Of a stretch of 64,000 nt of DNA, positions 45,909-54,815 are shown one piece after another. Both the position numbers and the translations under genes were made by a program. Position 1 is the stretch's first letter. Each line of letters opens with the position of its first letter. The DNA comes from Hyphomicrobiales bacterium (GTDB lineage Bacteria > Pseudomonadota > Alphaproteobacteria > Rhizobiales > Beijerinckiaceae), in assembly GCA_027489535.1 (NCBI GenBank), contig JAIXZO010000012.1, forward strand, positions 1-64,000, read 5' to 3'. The notes under the pieces were generated by a model. That model saw only the letters and a list, made by a program, of their open reading frames with translations. It did not search any database and was not told the origin of the DNA.

Positions 45909-47075
45909 ATGACGGACGACCGGCTCCCGCAACCCTATTCCGGCGTCCGCATCCTCGACCTCACCGGCGAACTCGGCGGCTATTGCGGCCGTCTCTTTGC
46001 GGATCTCGGCGCCGAAGTGATCCGGATCGAGCCGCCGGGAGGCGCGGAGGACCGCAGGTCCGAACCCGTCGGGCCCGACGGACGCAGCATCCCGTTCCGC
46101 TTTCTCAACGTGAACAAGAAAAGCGTGACGCTGGACCTCGCCTCGCCGGACGGCCGCGCGGTTCTCCGCGATCTCGTCGCCGCCTCGCAGGTCGTTCTCT
46201 ACGAGGCGGGCCCGGATCGCGATTCAATGCTCGCGGACATCGCGTCGGTGCCGGGCGGTCGTGTCACGACCGTATTCTCCTATTTCGGGGTGACGGGGCC
46301 TTATGCCGATTTCGCCGGCAGCGACCTCGTCGCGCAGGCGCTCGGCGGCATCGCTTGGCTGTCGGGAGAGCCGGGCAAGCCGCCGCTCCAACTGGCGGGC
46401 CGTCAGAGCGTGTTCGTCACGTCGCTCTACGCCGCCGCCGCCACCGCCGTTTCGCTGTGGGACACCGAGCGGACCGGCGCGTCGCATGTGCTGGACGTCT
46501 CGGCGCAGGAATGCATCGCGCATTCGCTGCAGAACGCCGTTCAGGTCTACGACCTCGAAAGCAAGATTTCCCGCCGCGGCGGCGAGGGCACGCGCGATGC
46601 CACCGAAAGCGCGTTCGTCTGCGCCGACGGTTACGTCTTCCTCGCCGCGCCCCTTGCGCTGGTCGCGTCCTGGGGCGGCGTTCTCGCTTGGATGAAGGAG
46701 GAAGGCTTCGCAGGAGCCGCCCGTCTGTCCGAGCCCGATTGGCAGAATCGCGGCCTGCGCGCCACGGAGCCGATGAAGGTCGAATTCCGCAAGATCTTCG
46801 AGGATTTCGTGCGGACCAAGACCAAGGCCGAGCTTCGCGACGTGGCGCTTGCCCGCAAGATCTGCATGGCCCCCGTCAGCCGGGTCGCCGATCTCGAAGC
46901 CGATCCGCAGCTCGCCTTTCGCCGCTATTTCGGCCGCTTGGCCGACGGGACGGCGTTTCCCGGCGCGCCCTATCGCCTGTCCGAGCCGGTCTGGTCGGTC
47001 GGTCGCGATGCGCCGGCCTCCGGCCAAGACGACGAGGCCGTTCTCGGCCCGCTTCGCGCCGCGTCCCGGCACTGA
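45909..47075 (+). CDS. Class III CoA-transferase (CaiB/BaiF) subunit lacking the catalytic Asp
   Basis: 388-residue CaiB/BaiF-fold protein. It has the N-terminal ELGGYCG (21-27), DLGAEVIRIEPP and the conserved RTG near 188-190. The position that should hold the acyl-accepting Asp (about 168-169 here, near Asp169 of formyl-CoA transferase) is hydrophobic (QSVFVTSLYAAA). It is paired with the Asp-containing homolog directly downstream, as in heteromeric BbsEF-type CoA-transferases. The ATG at 45909 is preferred over 45891. It probably provides a structural or CoA-binding half. Confidence 0.87.
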   Translation: MTDDRLPQPYSGVRILDLTGELGGYCGRLFADLGAEVIRIEPPGGAEDRRSEPVGPDGRSIPFRFLNVNKKSVTLDLASPDGRAVLRDLVAASQVVLYEAGPDRDSMLADIASVPGGRVTTVFSYFGVTGPYADFAGSDLVAQALGGIAWLSGEPGKPPLQLAGRQSVFVTSLYAAAATAVSLWDTERTGASHVLDVSAQECIAHSLQNAVQVYDLESKISRRGGEGTRDATESAFVCADGYVFLAAPLALVASWGGVLAWMKEEGFAGAARLSEPDWQNRGLRATEPMKVEFRKIFEDFVRTKTKAELRDVALARKICMAPVSRVADLEADPQLAFRRYFGRLADGTAFPGAPYRLSEPVWSVGRDAPASGQDDEAVLGPLRAASRH

Positions 47076-47086
47076 GGAGGACGACG

Positions 47087-48304
47087 ATGATCCCGCGTTT
47101 TCTTGAAGGCATCCGTTTCGCCGACCTCACTTGGGCCGGGGCGGGACCGTTCTCGACCAAATTGTTCAGCGACTTCGGAGCGGAGGTGATCAAGGTCGAG
47201 AGCCTGTCGCGTCCCGATCCCGTCCGCGTGGGCGGCCCGTTCAAGGACGGAAAACCCGGCATCGACCGCAGCGGCTACTTCGCCTCCCGCAATACGCGGA
47301 AGAAGAGCCTCTGCATGAACATGAAGCATGACGAAAGCCGCGAGATCCTGTTCGATCTCATCCGCCGCTCCGATGTCGTCAGCAACAATTTCGGCCCCGG
47401 CGCGATGGACCGCCTCGGCCTCGGCTATGAGGACGTCAAGGCGATCAAGCCGGACATCATCTATCTGTCGATGCCGATGTACGGCGAGGACGGCCCCTTC
47501 GCCAATCTGGTGGGTGTGGGCATGACCATCAGCGCCGTGACCGGGTTGATGTGGCAGACGGGCTACGAAAACGAAGCCCCGCTCGGCCCCGGCACTCATT
47601 TCCCCGATCATGCGGCGAACCCGTACCACGCGGCTTTCGCCGTGATGGCCGCGCTGCGTCACCGCCGCGCGACGGGCCGCGGCATGAAGATCGATCTCGC
47701 GCAGGTCGAGTCGACCATCAACTGCATGGGCCTGTCCTTCCTCGAATACGCGGTCACGGGCGAGGAGCGCCCCCGTCTCGGCAACCGCTCCGCCCATCAT
47801 GCCCCGCACGGCATCTTCCGCTGCGCCGGCGAAGACGAATGGTGCGCGGTCGCGGTGACGAGCGACGCGCAATGGCGGTCCTTCTGCGAGATCCTCGGCG
47901 CGAAGTCGCTCGCCGACGACCGCTCGCTCGACTCGGCCGCGGGCCGTCTCGCCGCGGCGGACCGCATCGAAGCGGACCTTTCCCGCTGGACCGCCGTGCG
48001 GACCGCGGAAGAGGTGATGCATGCGATGCAGGCGCGCGGCGTGCCCGCCGGCGTCGTGGCGCATTCGAAATACCTCATCGAGCGCGATGCCCAATTGGCC
48101 GCGCGCGGCTACTGGCAGACGCTTGATCACCCGGAGATCGGGCCGAGCCGCTTCACCTCGCCGCCCTACCGGCTTGACGGGGAACGGGTCGAACTCGCCC
48201 GGCCGCCGCTGATCGGCGAGCATACGGAAGCCGTTCTCGGCGGGATATTGGGCTACGGGCCCGAACGGATCGCCGAACTGCGCGCGAAGGGGGCCTTGGA
48301 ATGA
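47087..48304 (+). CDS. Class III CoA-transferase (CaiB/BaiF), catalytic subunit
   Basis: 405-residue CaiB/BaiF CoA-transferase. The Asp expected to carry the acyl anhydride is Asp174 in FPDHAANPYHA, followed by LRHRRATGRG. It starts 11 bp after the preceding subunit, with GAGGAGG upstream, so the two are probably made in equal amounts. It should transfer CoA from succinyl-CoA or a similar donor to the pathway acid. The specific acid is unknown. Confidence 0.92.
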   Translation: MIPRFLEGIRFADLTWAGAGPFSTKLFSDFGAEVIKVESLSRPDPVRVGGPFKDGKPGIDRSGYFASRNTRKKSLCMNMKHDESREILFDLIRRSDVVSNNFGPGAMDRLGLGYEDVKAIKPDIIYLSMPMYGEDGPFANLVGVGMTISAVTGLMWQTGYENEAPLGPGTHFPDHAANPYHAAFAVMAALRHRRATGRGMKIDLAQVESTINCMGLSFLEYAVTGEERPRLGNRSAHHAPHGIFRCAGEDEWCAVAVTSDAQWRSFCEILGAKSLADDRSLDSAAGRLAAADRIEADLSRWTAVRTAEEVMHAMQARGVPAGVVAHSKYLIERDAQLAARGYWQTLDHPEIGPSRFTSPPYRLDGERVELARPPLIGEHTEAVLGGILGYGPERIAELRAKGALE

Positions 48305-49461
48305 ACGGGTTGAAGAATGTCGCCGCCGTCATCGGCGTCGGCGAAAGCGACTATGTCGCCGACCACGCGCGGGTCCGCGCCGGCGAGAAACCGCATGACT
48401 CGAACGGTTATGCCGCTATCGCCTTCAAGCGCGCGCTCGATGACGCCGGGATCGGCCGCGACGACGTCGACGGTCTCATCGTCGGGCCGACCGTCGCCTA
48501 TGAGCGGATCGGCGAGGTGCTCGGCATCAACCCGACATGGGGCGGGCAGCAGGACGCGATGCTGGCCGTCATCGAGGCCTGCATGGCCATCAAGTCGGGT
48601 CTCGCGACCTGCGTCGCCATCGTCTACGGCAACGATCAGCGTTCGGCGGCGGTGCAATACGGCGGCCCCGAGGCGATGGGCGGCAATCTGTTCCTCTCCT
48701 ACGTCTATCACGCCCCCTGGGGCTTCACCTCGCAGGGCTCGCTCTACGCCATGATGTTCCGTCGTTTCTCGGAACTCACGGGCTGCACGGAGCGGCATCT
48801 GGGCGAAGTGGCGGTGGCGCAGCGCCTCGCCGCGAGCCTCAATCCCGGCGCGCTGATGCGAAAGCCGATCACGCTCGACGACTACATGGCGTCGCCATAC
48901 ATCTGCGAGCCGCTGCATCTGTTCGATTACTGCCTGATCAACGACGGCGGCGTCGCGCTGATCATCTGCGAGGCGGAGAAAGCCAAGCGCATTGCGGCCA
49001 AGAAGCCGGTCGCGATCCACGGCGTCGGGCGGTTCGACCTCAACCGCGGCGCCACCAGCCTCGAGCCGCGGCTGCTCGACTTCTACCGTCCGGCACAGGA
49101 GGCCTGCGCCAAGCAGGTCTACGACATGGCGGGCCTCGGCCCCGAGGATATGGACGCCGTCCAGATCTACGACAGCTTCTCCTGCCACATCCCCTTCGCG
49201 CTAGAAGGCTACGGCTATTGCCGCTCCGGCGACGTCGGACGCTTCATGTCGGAGGAGGGCATCGCGCTCGGCCGCAAGCTGCCGGTGAATACGGGCGGCG
49301 GGCACCTCTCGCACAGCTACATGCAGGGCTGGAACCATCAGGTCGAAGCGGTGCGGCAGGTGCGCGGCGAATGCGGGCCGCGTCAGGTCGAGGGCTGCCG
49401 CTTCGTCCACTACAATTCCGACGTCGCCGGCAAGGCCGTCTCGATCATCTACGGCGTCTGA
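48301..49461 (+). CDS. Thiolase-fold protein without nucleophilic Cys, Ltp2-like (copy 2)
   Basis: 386-residue paralog of the protein at 43375 (shared GVG start, LHLFDYCLINDGG, GGGHLSHSYMQGW). The thiolase Cys position is again empty (WGGQQD, 81-86), and no Cys lies in the C-terminal active-site loop. YDSFSCHIPFALEGYGYC corresponds to the tyrosine-containing loop of Ltp2-like aldolases. Its start overlaps the CoA-transferase stop (ATGA) and a DUF35 gene follows, repeating the module at 43.4-44.9 kb. Confidence 0.82.
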   Translation: MNGLKNVAAVIGVGESDYVADHARVRAGEKPHDSNGYAAIAFKRALDDAGIGRDDVDGLIVGPTVAYERIGEVLGINPTWGGQQDAMLAVIEACMAIKSGLATCVAIVYGNDQRSAAVQYGGPEAMGGNLFLSYVYHAPWGFTSQGSLYAMMFRRFSELTGCTERHLGEVAVAQRLAASLNPGALMRKPITLDDYMASPYICEPLHLFDYCLINDGGVALIICEAEKAKRIAAKKPVAIHGVGRFDLNRGATSLEPRLLDFYRPAQEACAKQVYDMAGLGPEDMDAVQIYDSFSCHIPFALEGYGYCRSGDVGRFMSEEGIALGRKLPVNTGGGHLSHSYMQGWNHQVEAVRQVRGECGPRQVEGCRFVHYNSDVAGKAVSIIYGV

Positions 49462-49472
49462 GGGAGGCGAAC

Positions 49473-49868
49473 ATGGCACAATCGCAAGCCGTCGCGATCC
49501 ATTACGACAAACCCATGTGGGCGAGCATCCGCGCCAAGCGGATGGAGCTGCAGAGCTGCGACGACTGCGGCGAGTTTCATTACCCGCCCGGCCCGACATG
49601 CCCGCACTGCCTGTCGATGACGCTGTCGTGGAAGCCGCTGTCCGGCCGCGGCAAGATCGTCAGCTGGGTCGTCTATCACCGGCAGTATTTCGACGACTAT
49701 CCGCCGCCCTTCAACGTCGTGGCGGTGCAGTTGGCGGAAGGCCCGATCATCATCACCAATCTCGTGGGACCGGAGCCCGAAGGCTCATGGATCGACCGTG
49801 AGGTCGAGATCGTCTATGAGCCGGACGCGCGCGGCGAGCCGCTCAACCGGGTAAGGCTCGTCGGATGA
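49473..49868 (+). CDS. Zn-ribbon/OB-fold DUF35 protein (copy 2)
   Basis: 131 residues: zinc ribbon CDDC and CPHC followed by an OB fold. It is the acyl-CoA-binding partner of the preceding thiolase-fold protein. ATG 49473 has GGGAGG upstream. The end of the coding region is 69 bp before the second GntR gene. Confidence 0.9.
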   Translation: MAQSQAVAIHYDKPMWASIRAKRMELQSCDDCGEFHYPPGPTCPHCLSMTLSWKPLSGRGKIVSWVVYHRQYFDDYPPPFNVVAVQLAEGPIIITNLVGPEPEGSWIDREVEIVYEPDARGEPLNRVRLVG

Positions 49869-49937
49869 CGAGCGGGCCTCTCCCGGCCACGAGCATCGCG
49901 CTCCGTCATTCGCGCACGGGCGAGGGGGGAAGCGGTC

Positions 49938-50672
49938 ATGGCCGGGACATCGAAGGGCGTCGGCGGTTCGCGCCTTCCGGGCGCGGACATCGTCTTCACC
50001 ACCAAGGAAGCGCAGGTCGCCGATTATATCCGCGAGCGGATCATCTCGGGCGCGTTCCATCGCGGCCAGAAGCTGAAGCAGGCGGAGATCGCCAAGGCTC
50101 TGGACTTCTCGATCACGCCGGTGCGCGAAGCCTTCAAGCTCCTCGAAGCGGACGGCTATCTGATCGGGGCTTCGCATCGCGGCGTGGTCGTCGCTCCGTT
50201 TCAGGTGAACGCGGTCGAGGAGCTGTTCGAGCTGCGGCTGGAACTCGAGACGCGACTGACGCGCGAAGCGGTCGCATGCATGACGCCGGAAACGCTCGCC
50301 GCGCTGCGGGCGATCGATGCCGAGATCGCCGACGCGGCGGCGCGGCAGGATCATGCCGGACTGCGCAGCGCCAATTTCCGCTTCCATTTTCGGCTCTACG
50401 AATCGGCCGATCAGCCGCAGACGCTGCATTTCGTCCGCATCCTGTGGGCCAAATATCCGTTCGACCTGCTCACCATGATGCCCAACCGTCCGGGGCAGGT
50501 CGCCGACGAGCATCACGCCTTTCTGGAGCACCTCGCAGCCGGCGAGAACCTGAAGGCGGTGCGGGCGATGCGGGCGCATATCGAAAGCGGCTGGACGCGG
50601 TTCAAGATCCAGTACGGCGGCGGCTCCTCGCGCCCCTCCTCCCGCCCCTCGGGTCGCGCCCGGAAGGGCTGA
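49938..50672 (+). CDS. GntR/FCD-family transcriptional regulator (paralog B)
   Basis: 244 residues, closely related to the regulator at 40725: HTH KQAEIAKALDFSITPVREAFKLLEADGYL, then an FCD domain with FHFRLYE and FVRILWAKYPF. An additional Ser/Arg/Gly-rich tail of about 20 residues is present. The ATG at 49938 follows GGGGGGAAG. It lies inside the CoA-transferase/thiolase region, so the two paralogs may split control of the two thiolase modules. Confidence 0.9.
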   Translation: MAGTSKGVGGSRLPGADIVFTTKEAQVADYIRERIISGAFHRGQKLKQAEIAKALDFSITPVREAFKLLEADGYLIGASHRGVVVAPFQVNAVEELFELRLELETRLTREAVACMTPETLAALRAIDAEIADAAARQDHAGLRSANFRFHFRLYESADQPQTLHFVRILWAKYPFDLLTMMPNRPGQVADEHHAFLEHLAAGENLKAVRAMRAHIESGWTRFKIQYGGGSSRPSSRPSGRARKG

Positions 50673-50840
50673 CCGCCCGCCGGGGACATCCGTCGTCCCG
50701 CCTTCCCGAGACGTTTCCGCTTCCGCAAGGCGAACCCTTCCGCGCGATCTTCAGGTCGCGGCGCGGCCTTTCCGCCTGCGCGCAAACCCCCGACGACTGC
50801 ACCGAACGGCCGCAAGCCGGACGACGAGAAAGCGACGGCC

Positions 50841-53417
50841 ATGGCCACCCGAACGCCCATTGAAGAGGCCGAAAAGCCCGGAATGCTGGAGGGCGTCCGC
50901 GTCGTCGAGATCGCCGACGAACTCGGCGAATATTGCGGCCTCACTCTCGCCGGCCTCGGTGCCGAGGTCGTCAAGATCGAGCCTCCCGAAGGGGCCGCGA
51001 CGCGCCGCATCGGGCCCTTCCTCGAGGACGAGCCGGGGCCGGAACGCTCGCTTCATTTCTGGGCCTACAATCGCGGCAAGCGCTCGGTCGTCCCGAACAC
51101 GCGTGCCGAGCTGCTGGCCTTTCTCGAAGGCGCCGACGTGCTTCTGACGAGCGACGGCGGTGCGATGCTGCGCTCCTTCGGCATCGCGGCGTCCGATCTG
51201 CCGCCCTCGCTCGTCACGGCGCGGATGACGCCCTTCGGCGACGACGGGCCGTGGAAGGATTGGAAGGCCTGCGATCTCGTCCATCTCGCGCTCGGCGGCG
51301 TGATGATGAATTGCGGCTACGACCAGAAGCCCGACGGCGTCTATGACCTGCCGCCCGCCGCGCCGCAGCTGTGGCACGCCTATCATATCGCGGGCGAGCA
51401 GCTGACCTCGGGCATCGTGGCCGCCTTGCTGCATCGCGGGCGCACGGGGGAAGGGCAGGACGTCTCCTGCGCCGTCCATGAGGCCGTCTCCAAGAACACC
51501 GAACTCGACGTGATGTCCTGGGTGATGCGGCGCGCACCGCTCTATCGCCAGACCGCCCGTCATGCCGTCGAGAAACCCAATCGCTCGCCCAATATCAGCC
51601 ACACGAAGGACGGGCGCTGGATCATGACGTGGGGCGTGTCCGCGAAGGACAAGGCCAAGCTCGTTCCGTTCCTCGCCCGCTACGGCATGGCGGCCGACCT
51701 GCAGCCCCCGAGCGCCGACGCGGATTTCGCCGCGCGCAACATCCCGGGCTCCACCGATTCCGACGAGGCGAGCAATCACACGCTCGACGTCATCCAGCGT
51801 TTCGTCCGGGCGTTCCGATACGAGGACGTGCCGTGGCGCGAGGCGCAGGACGAGGGCCTGTTGTGGGCTCCGGTCCGCAAGCCGCATGAAAATGCCTCCG
51901 ATCCCCATTGGCTGGCGCGCCGCACCTTTGCGGAGGTGGAGCATCCGGAGCTCGGTCGTTCCTTCCCCTACCCGGTGAGCAAATGGCTGAGCACGGCAAC
52001 CGCATGGAAGCCGGGCGTTCGCGCCCCGCTTCTCGGCGAGCATACGCGGGACGTGCTCGCGGCCGCCCCGAAGATTGCACCCAAGCTTCCGGCGTCGCCC
52101 GCCGTGCCGCCGCCGGTCCTCTCCGCCCGCGGCAAGCCGTTTCCGCTGCAGGGCGTGCGCATCTTCGATTTCTCGTGGTTCCTCGCGTCGGCGGGAGGCA
52201 CGCGGTTCTTGGCCGCGCTCGGCGCCGAGGTGATCAAGGTGGAGTGGAAGGCCCATCCCGACACGCGCTTGGCGGCAATGGCGCCGGTGGGAGGCCGTGC
52301 GGCGCGCGAGGCCGCGACGGCTCCCCTGCCCGGCGTGTCCGATTCGGACATGGGCGGCCAGTTCAACAACAAGAACGCCGGAAAGCGCGGTCTTTCCCTG
52401 AACGTTCGGCACCCGAAGGGGCTCGCCATCGCCAAGGAGCTCATCCGCATGTCCGACGTGGTCGCGGAGGGCTTTTCGCCCGGCGTGCTCGACCGCTGGG
52501 GTCTCGGCTACGACGTGCTGCGCTCGATCCGGCCCGACATCATCTACGTCCAACAATCCGGCATGGGCGGCTCGGGCCTCTACGGACGTTTCCGCACCGT
52601 GGGCCCGGTAGCCGCCTCCTTCGCCGGAACGACGGACATGTCCGGCCTGCCTGAACCGGCGATGCCCGCGGGCTGGGGCTATTCCTATCTCGATTGGTCC
52701 GGAGCGCACGGCTTCTCGCTCGCCGTTCTCGGCGCGCTTCATCACCGCGCGCGCACCGGGGAGGGACAGTGGATCGACTCCTCGCAATGCGAGGCCGGCA
52801 TCTTCCAGACCGCCGTTCCCATCCTCGACCATGCGGTCAACGGACGGGCTTGGCAGCGCAAGGGCAATCGCTCGCCTTACAAGCCGGCCGCCCCGCACGG
52901 CGCCTATCGATGCCGAGAGGCCGACGCCGGGAATGACGCCTGGATCGCGCTCGCCTGCTTCACCGACGAGGAGTGGCGAGCCTGCGTAGCCGTTCTGGAT
53001 CTCGGCGCCGCCGCAGCCGATCCGCGCTTCGCGACGCTCGAGGGACGGCTTCTCCACCAAGAGGCGCTCGACGCTTTCGTCTCCGCGCGGACATGCCGCT
53101 TCGATGCGCGCGAATTGATGGTCGCGCTGCAGGCCGCGGGCGTTCCTGCGGGCGTCTGCCAGACGGCGGAAGACCGCTGCGAACGCGATCCGCAGCTGAC
53201 CGCGCTGGAATGGCTGACGGAACTCGAAGGCACCAAGATCGGCCGCTGGCCGGTCGGAGAATTCCCGGTCCGCATGAGCCGCACCCCCGCCTATGCCGGA
53301 GGGCCGATCGACCGCGGCGCGCCCGGCTACGGCGAGGACAATGCATGGGTCCTGAAAACCATGCTGGGCTGCTCCGACGCCGAAATCCAAGCCTTGGCCG
53401 AGGAGGAGGTTATCTGA
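50841..53417 (+). CDS. Double-length class III CoA-transferase (fused CaiB/BaiF pair)
   Basis: 858 residues made of two CaiB/BaiF units. The N-terminal half (about 17-410) resembles the subunit at 45909, including DELGEYCG (26-33) and AGLGAEVVKIEPP, and also lacks the catalytic Asp (LWHAYHIAGEQL region). The C-terminal half (about 435-858) resembles the catalytic subunit at 47087 and keeps the Asp, Asp618 in YLDWSGAHG. A proline-rich linker (about 410-432) joins them. This is a fused counterpart of the two separate genes upstream, with GRGQ-type GEGQ motifs in both halves. It probably forms the heterodimer-like active unit in one chain. Confidence 0.9.
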   Translation: MATRTPIEEAEKPGMLEGVRVVEIADELGEYCGLTLAGLGAEVVKIEPPEGAATRRIGPFLEDEPGPERSLHFWAYNRGKRSVVPNTRAELLAFLEGADVLLTSDGGAMLRSFGIAASDLPPSLVTARMTPFGDDGPWKDWKACDLVHLALGGVMMNCGYDQKPDGVYDLPPAAPQLWHAYHIAGEQLTSGIVAALLHRGRTGEGQDVSCAVHEAVSKNTELDVMSWVMRRAPLYRQTARHAVEKPNRSPNISHTKDGRWIMTWGVSAKDKAKLVPFLARYGMAADLQPPSADADFAARNIPGSTDSDEASNHTLDVIQRFVRAFRYEDVPWREAQDEGLLWAPVRKPHENASDPHWLARRTFAEVEHPELGRSFPYPVSKWLSTATAWKPGVRAPLLGEHTRDVLAAAPKIAPKLPASPAVPPPVLSARGKPFPLQGVRIFDFSWFLASAGGTRFLAALGAEVIKVEWKAHPDTRLAAMAPVGGRAAREAATAPLPGVSDSDMGGQFNNKNAGKRGLSLNVRHPKGLAIAKELIRMSDVVAEGFSPGVLDRWGLGYDVLRSIRPDIIYVQQSGMGGSGLYGRFRTVGPVAASFAGTTDMSGLPEPAMPAGWGYSYLDWSGAHGFSLAVLGALHHRARTGEGQWIDSSQCEAGIFQTAVPILDHAVNGRAWQRKGNRSPYKPAAPHGAYRCREADAGNDAWIALACFTDEEWRACVAVLDLGAAAADPRFATLEGRLLHQEALDAFVSARTCRFDARELMVALQAAGVPAGVCQTAEDRCERDPQLTALEWLTELEGTKIGRWPVGEFPVRMSRTPAYAGGPIDRGAPGYGEDNAWVLKTMLGCSDAEIQALAEEEVI

Positions 53418-53420
53418 CGG

Positions 53421-53433
53421 AGTGTCGACAGAT
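53421..53433. promoter_or_regulatory. GntR operator copy a (AGTGTCGACAGAT)
   Basis: One half site AGTGT is followed by CGACA with an imperfect right end. It shares 13 bases (GTGTCGACAGATA) with copy c near 58826. It begins 4 bp after the fused CoA-transferase stop. Confidence 0.55.
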
Positions 53434-53566
53434 AGGCCGTGGCGGAAGTCTCCATCTCCGCTCCCGGCCTATCGGTCCGGGCGCGCTGTTCCCGCATGGC
53501 TGAACATTATGACCGCAAAGGAGCGGACGGTTGGCGGCACGAGCGGCGGGATGACGCATCTTCATC

Positions 53567-53580
53567 GAGTGTCGACACTC
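53567..53580. promoter_or_regulatory. GntR operator copy b (perfect GAGTGTCGACACTC)
   Basis: Perfect 14-bp palindrome with AGTGT and ACACT half sites. It is centred 147 bp (14.0 turns) from copy a, which allows a looped or cooperative complex upstream of the TRAP operon. Confidence 0.7.
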
Positions 53581-53719
53581 ATTGACGCTTATCCGAAAGG
53601 GTGAAACACTTCTTCAGGGCTTCGGACCATGCCTGCTTTCTCGTTCGGGAACGCCTGCGGGTTCGGGGATCACGCAAAAACGGACGCCGGCTATGGACGT
53701 TCGAATCGGGAGGAACGAC

Positions 53720-54748
53720 ATGAAGAGTTTGAAGGCCGTCGGCCTGCTCACGGGCGCGCTCGCCGCGTCGCTTGTCGCCGCGGGCGCCGCCCGCGCCGAG
53801 CGCCTGAAATACGGCGATTACATGCCCCAGGGCGCGAACGAATATTCGCGCACCGCCGAATGGATGGGCAACGAAATCAACAAGCGCGCCGCGGGCAAGC
53901 ATTCGGTCACGATGCTGTTCGGCGGCACGGTCGTGAAGGTCGGCGAAGTGCCGACCGCGGTCGAGAACAAGGTCGTCGACATGGGGCCGCTCGTGACGCC
54001 CTATTTCCCCGACCAGTTCCCGATCAACAACGCCATTCCGTTCTTCTGGCCCCAGCCCAAATCGCAGGCCCAGCTCGGTCGGCTCATGCTGAAATGGCAT
54101 GCCGAGCACAAGGAATTCGGCGAAGAGCTGGCCAAGTACAAGCTGAAGCTCGTCAGCGTGCGTCCGTTGCCGTCCTACGGCATCATCTGCACCAAGCCCG
54201 TCCGCAAGCTCGAGGACTTCAAGGGACTTCGCATTCGGTCCTACGGCATCGCGTTGCCCGCAATGCTCGAAGCGATCGGCGCAGTCCCGGTCTCGATGGC
54301 GGACGTCGACGGATACGAGGCGCTGTCCAACGGCGTTCTCGACTGCTCGCCCGGCGACCCGCCGCTGACCGTGGGTTGGAAGTGGTCCGACGTCGCCAAA
54401 TACTACATCGACGTACCGATGGGCGCCTCTTGGGGGCACATCATGGTCATGAACGTCGACCGCTACAATTCCCTCCCGCCGGACCTCAAGCAGATCATCG
54501 ACGACATGAAGGAGGACTACATGAACGAGTTCCTCCGCGTTTATGAAAAGTCGATCGAAGACACCCGCGCCGCATGGAAGGCCAACGGCAAGGTCGAGGT
54601 CATCTCCTTCCCGAAGGAGGAATTCCTGAAGGCGACGCTGGAAAACGCCAAGGTCAAGTCGGTCCGCGAGAGCTGGGTGACCCGTGCCGTCAAGGCGGGC
54701 ATGCCGGAAGCGAAGGCGCGCCTGATCGTGAAGGAATTGACCGAGTGA
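53720..54748 (+). CDS. TRAP transporter solute-binding protein (DctP family)
   Basis: 342-residue extracytoplasmic binding protein. A signal peptide ends near ARA-E (about residue 23). The conserved Arg-containing ligand loop lies in EDFKGLRIRS, and SPGDPPLTVGWKW may shape ligand specificity. The ATG at 53720 follows GGGAGGAA, ruling out upstream in-frame ATGs. It heads the TRAP operon and lies behind two operator copies. An organic anion is the expected ligand. Confidence 0.9.
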   Translation: MKSLKAVGLLTGALAASLVAAGAARAERLKYGDYMPQGANEYSRTAEWMGNEINKRAAGKHSVTMLFGGTVVKVGEVPTAVENKVVDMGPLVTPYFPDQFPINNAIPFFWPQPKSQAQLGRLMLKWHAEHKEFGEELAKYKLKLVSVRPLPSYGIICTKPVRKLEDFKGLRIRSYGIALPAMLEAIGAVPVSMADVDGYEALSNGVLDCSPGDPPLTVGWKWSDVAKYYIDVPMGASWGHIMVMNVDRYNSLPPDLKQIIDDMKEDYMNEFLRVYEKSIEDTRAAWKANGKVEVISFPKEEFLKATLENAKVKSVRESWVTRAVKAGMPEAKARLIVKELTE

Positions 54749-54753
54749 TACGA

Positions 54754-54782
54754 GGGGCGGCGTCTCCGGACGCCGCCCTTTT
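54754..54782 (+). terminator. Internal terminator between dctP-like and dctQ-like
   Basis: 10-bp stem GGGCGGCGTC with GACGCCGCCC, loop TCCG and a TTTT tail. It lies 5 bp after the receptor stop inside an otherwise continuous operon. Partial termination would give more binding protein than permease. Confidence 0.8.
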
Positions 54783-54815
54783 CCTGCATCTGGGTGCAAT
54801 CGGGAGACGCGTGCC

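Larger units (their letters stand above)
53418..53719. other. Promoter region of the TRAP operon
   Basis: 302 bp with two copies of the inverted-repeat operator (53421-53430 and 53567-53580) 147 bp apart and no gene. The second copy is a perfect 14-bp palindrome 139 bp before the receptor start. Confidence 0.5.

Noticed and set aside
46224-48223. Long minus-strand frames over the CoA-transferase pair
   Set aside because: They are shadows of the two recognised CoA-transferase genes.
50751-53390. An 879-codon minus-strand frame over the fused CoA-transferase
   Set aside because: It is antisense to a gene with clear CaiB/BaiF motifs; composition is typical of shadow frames.
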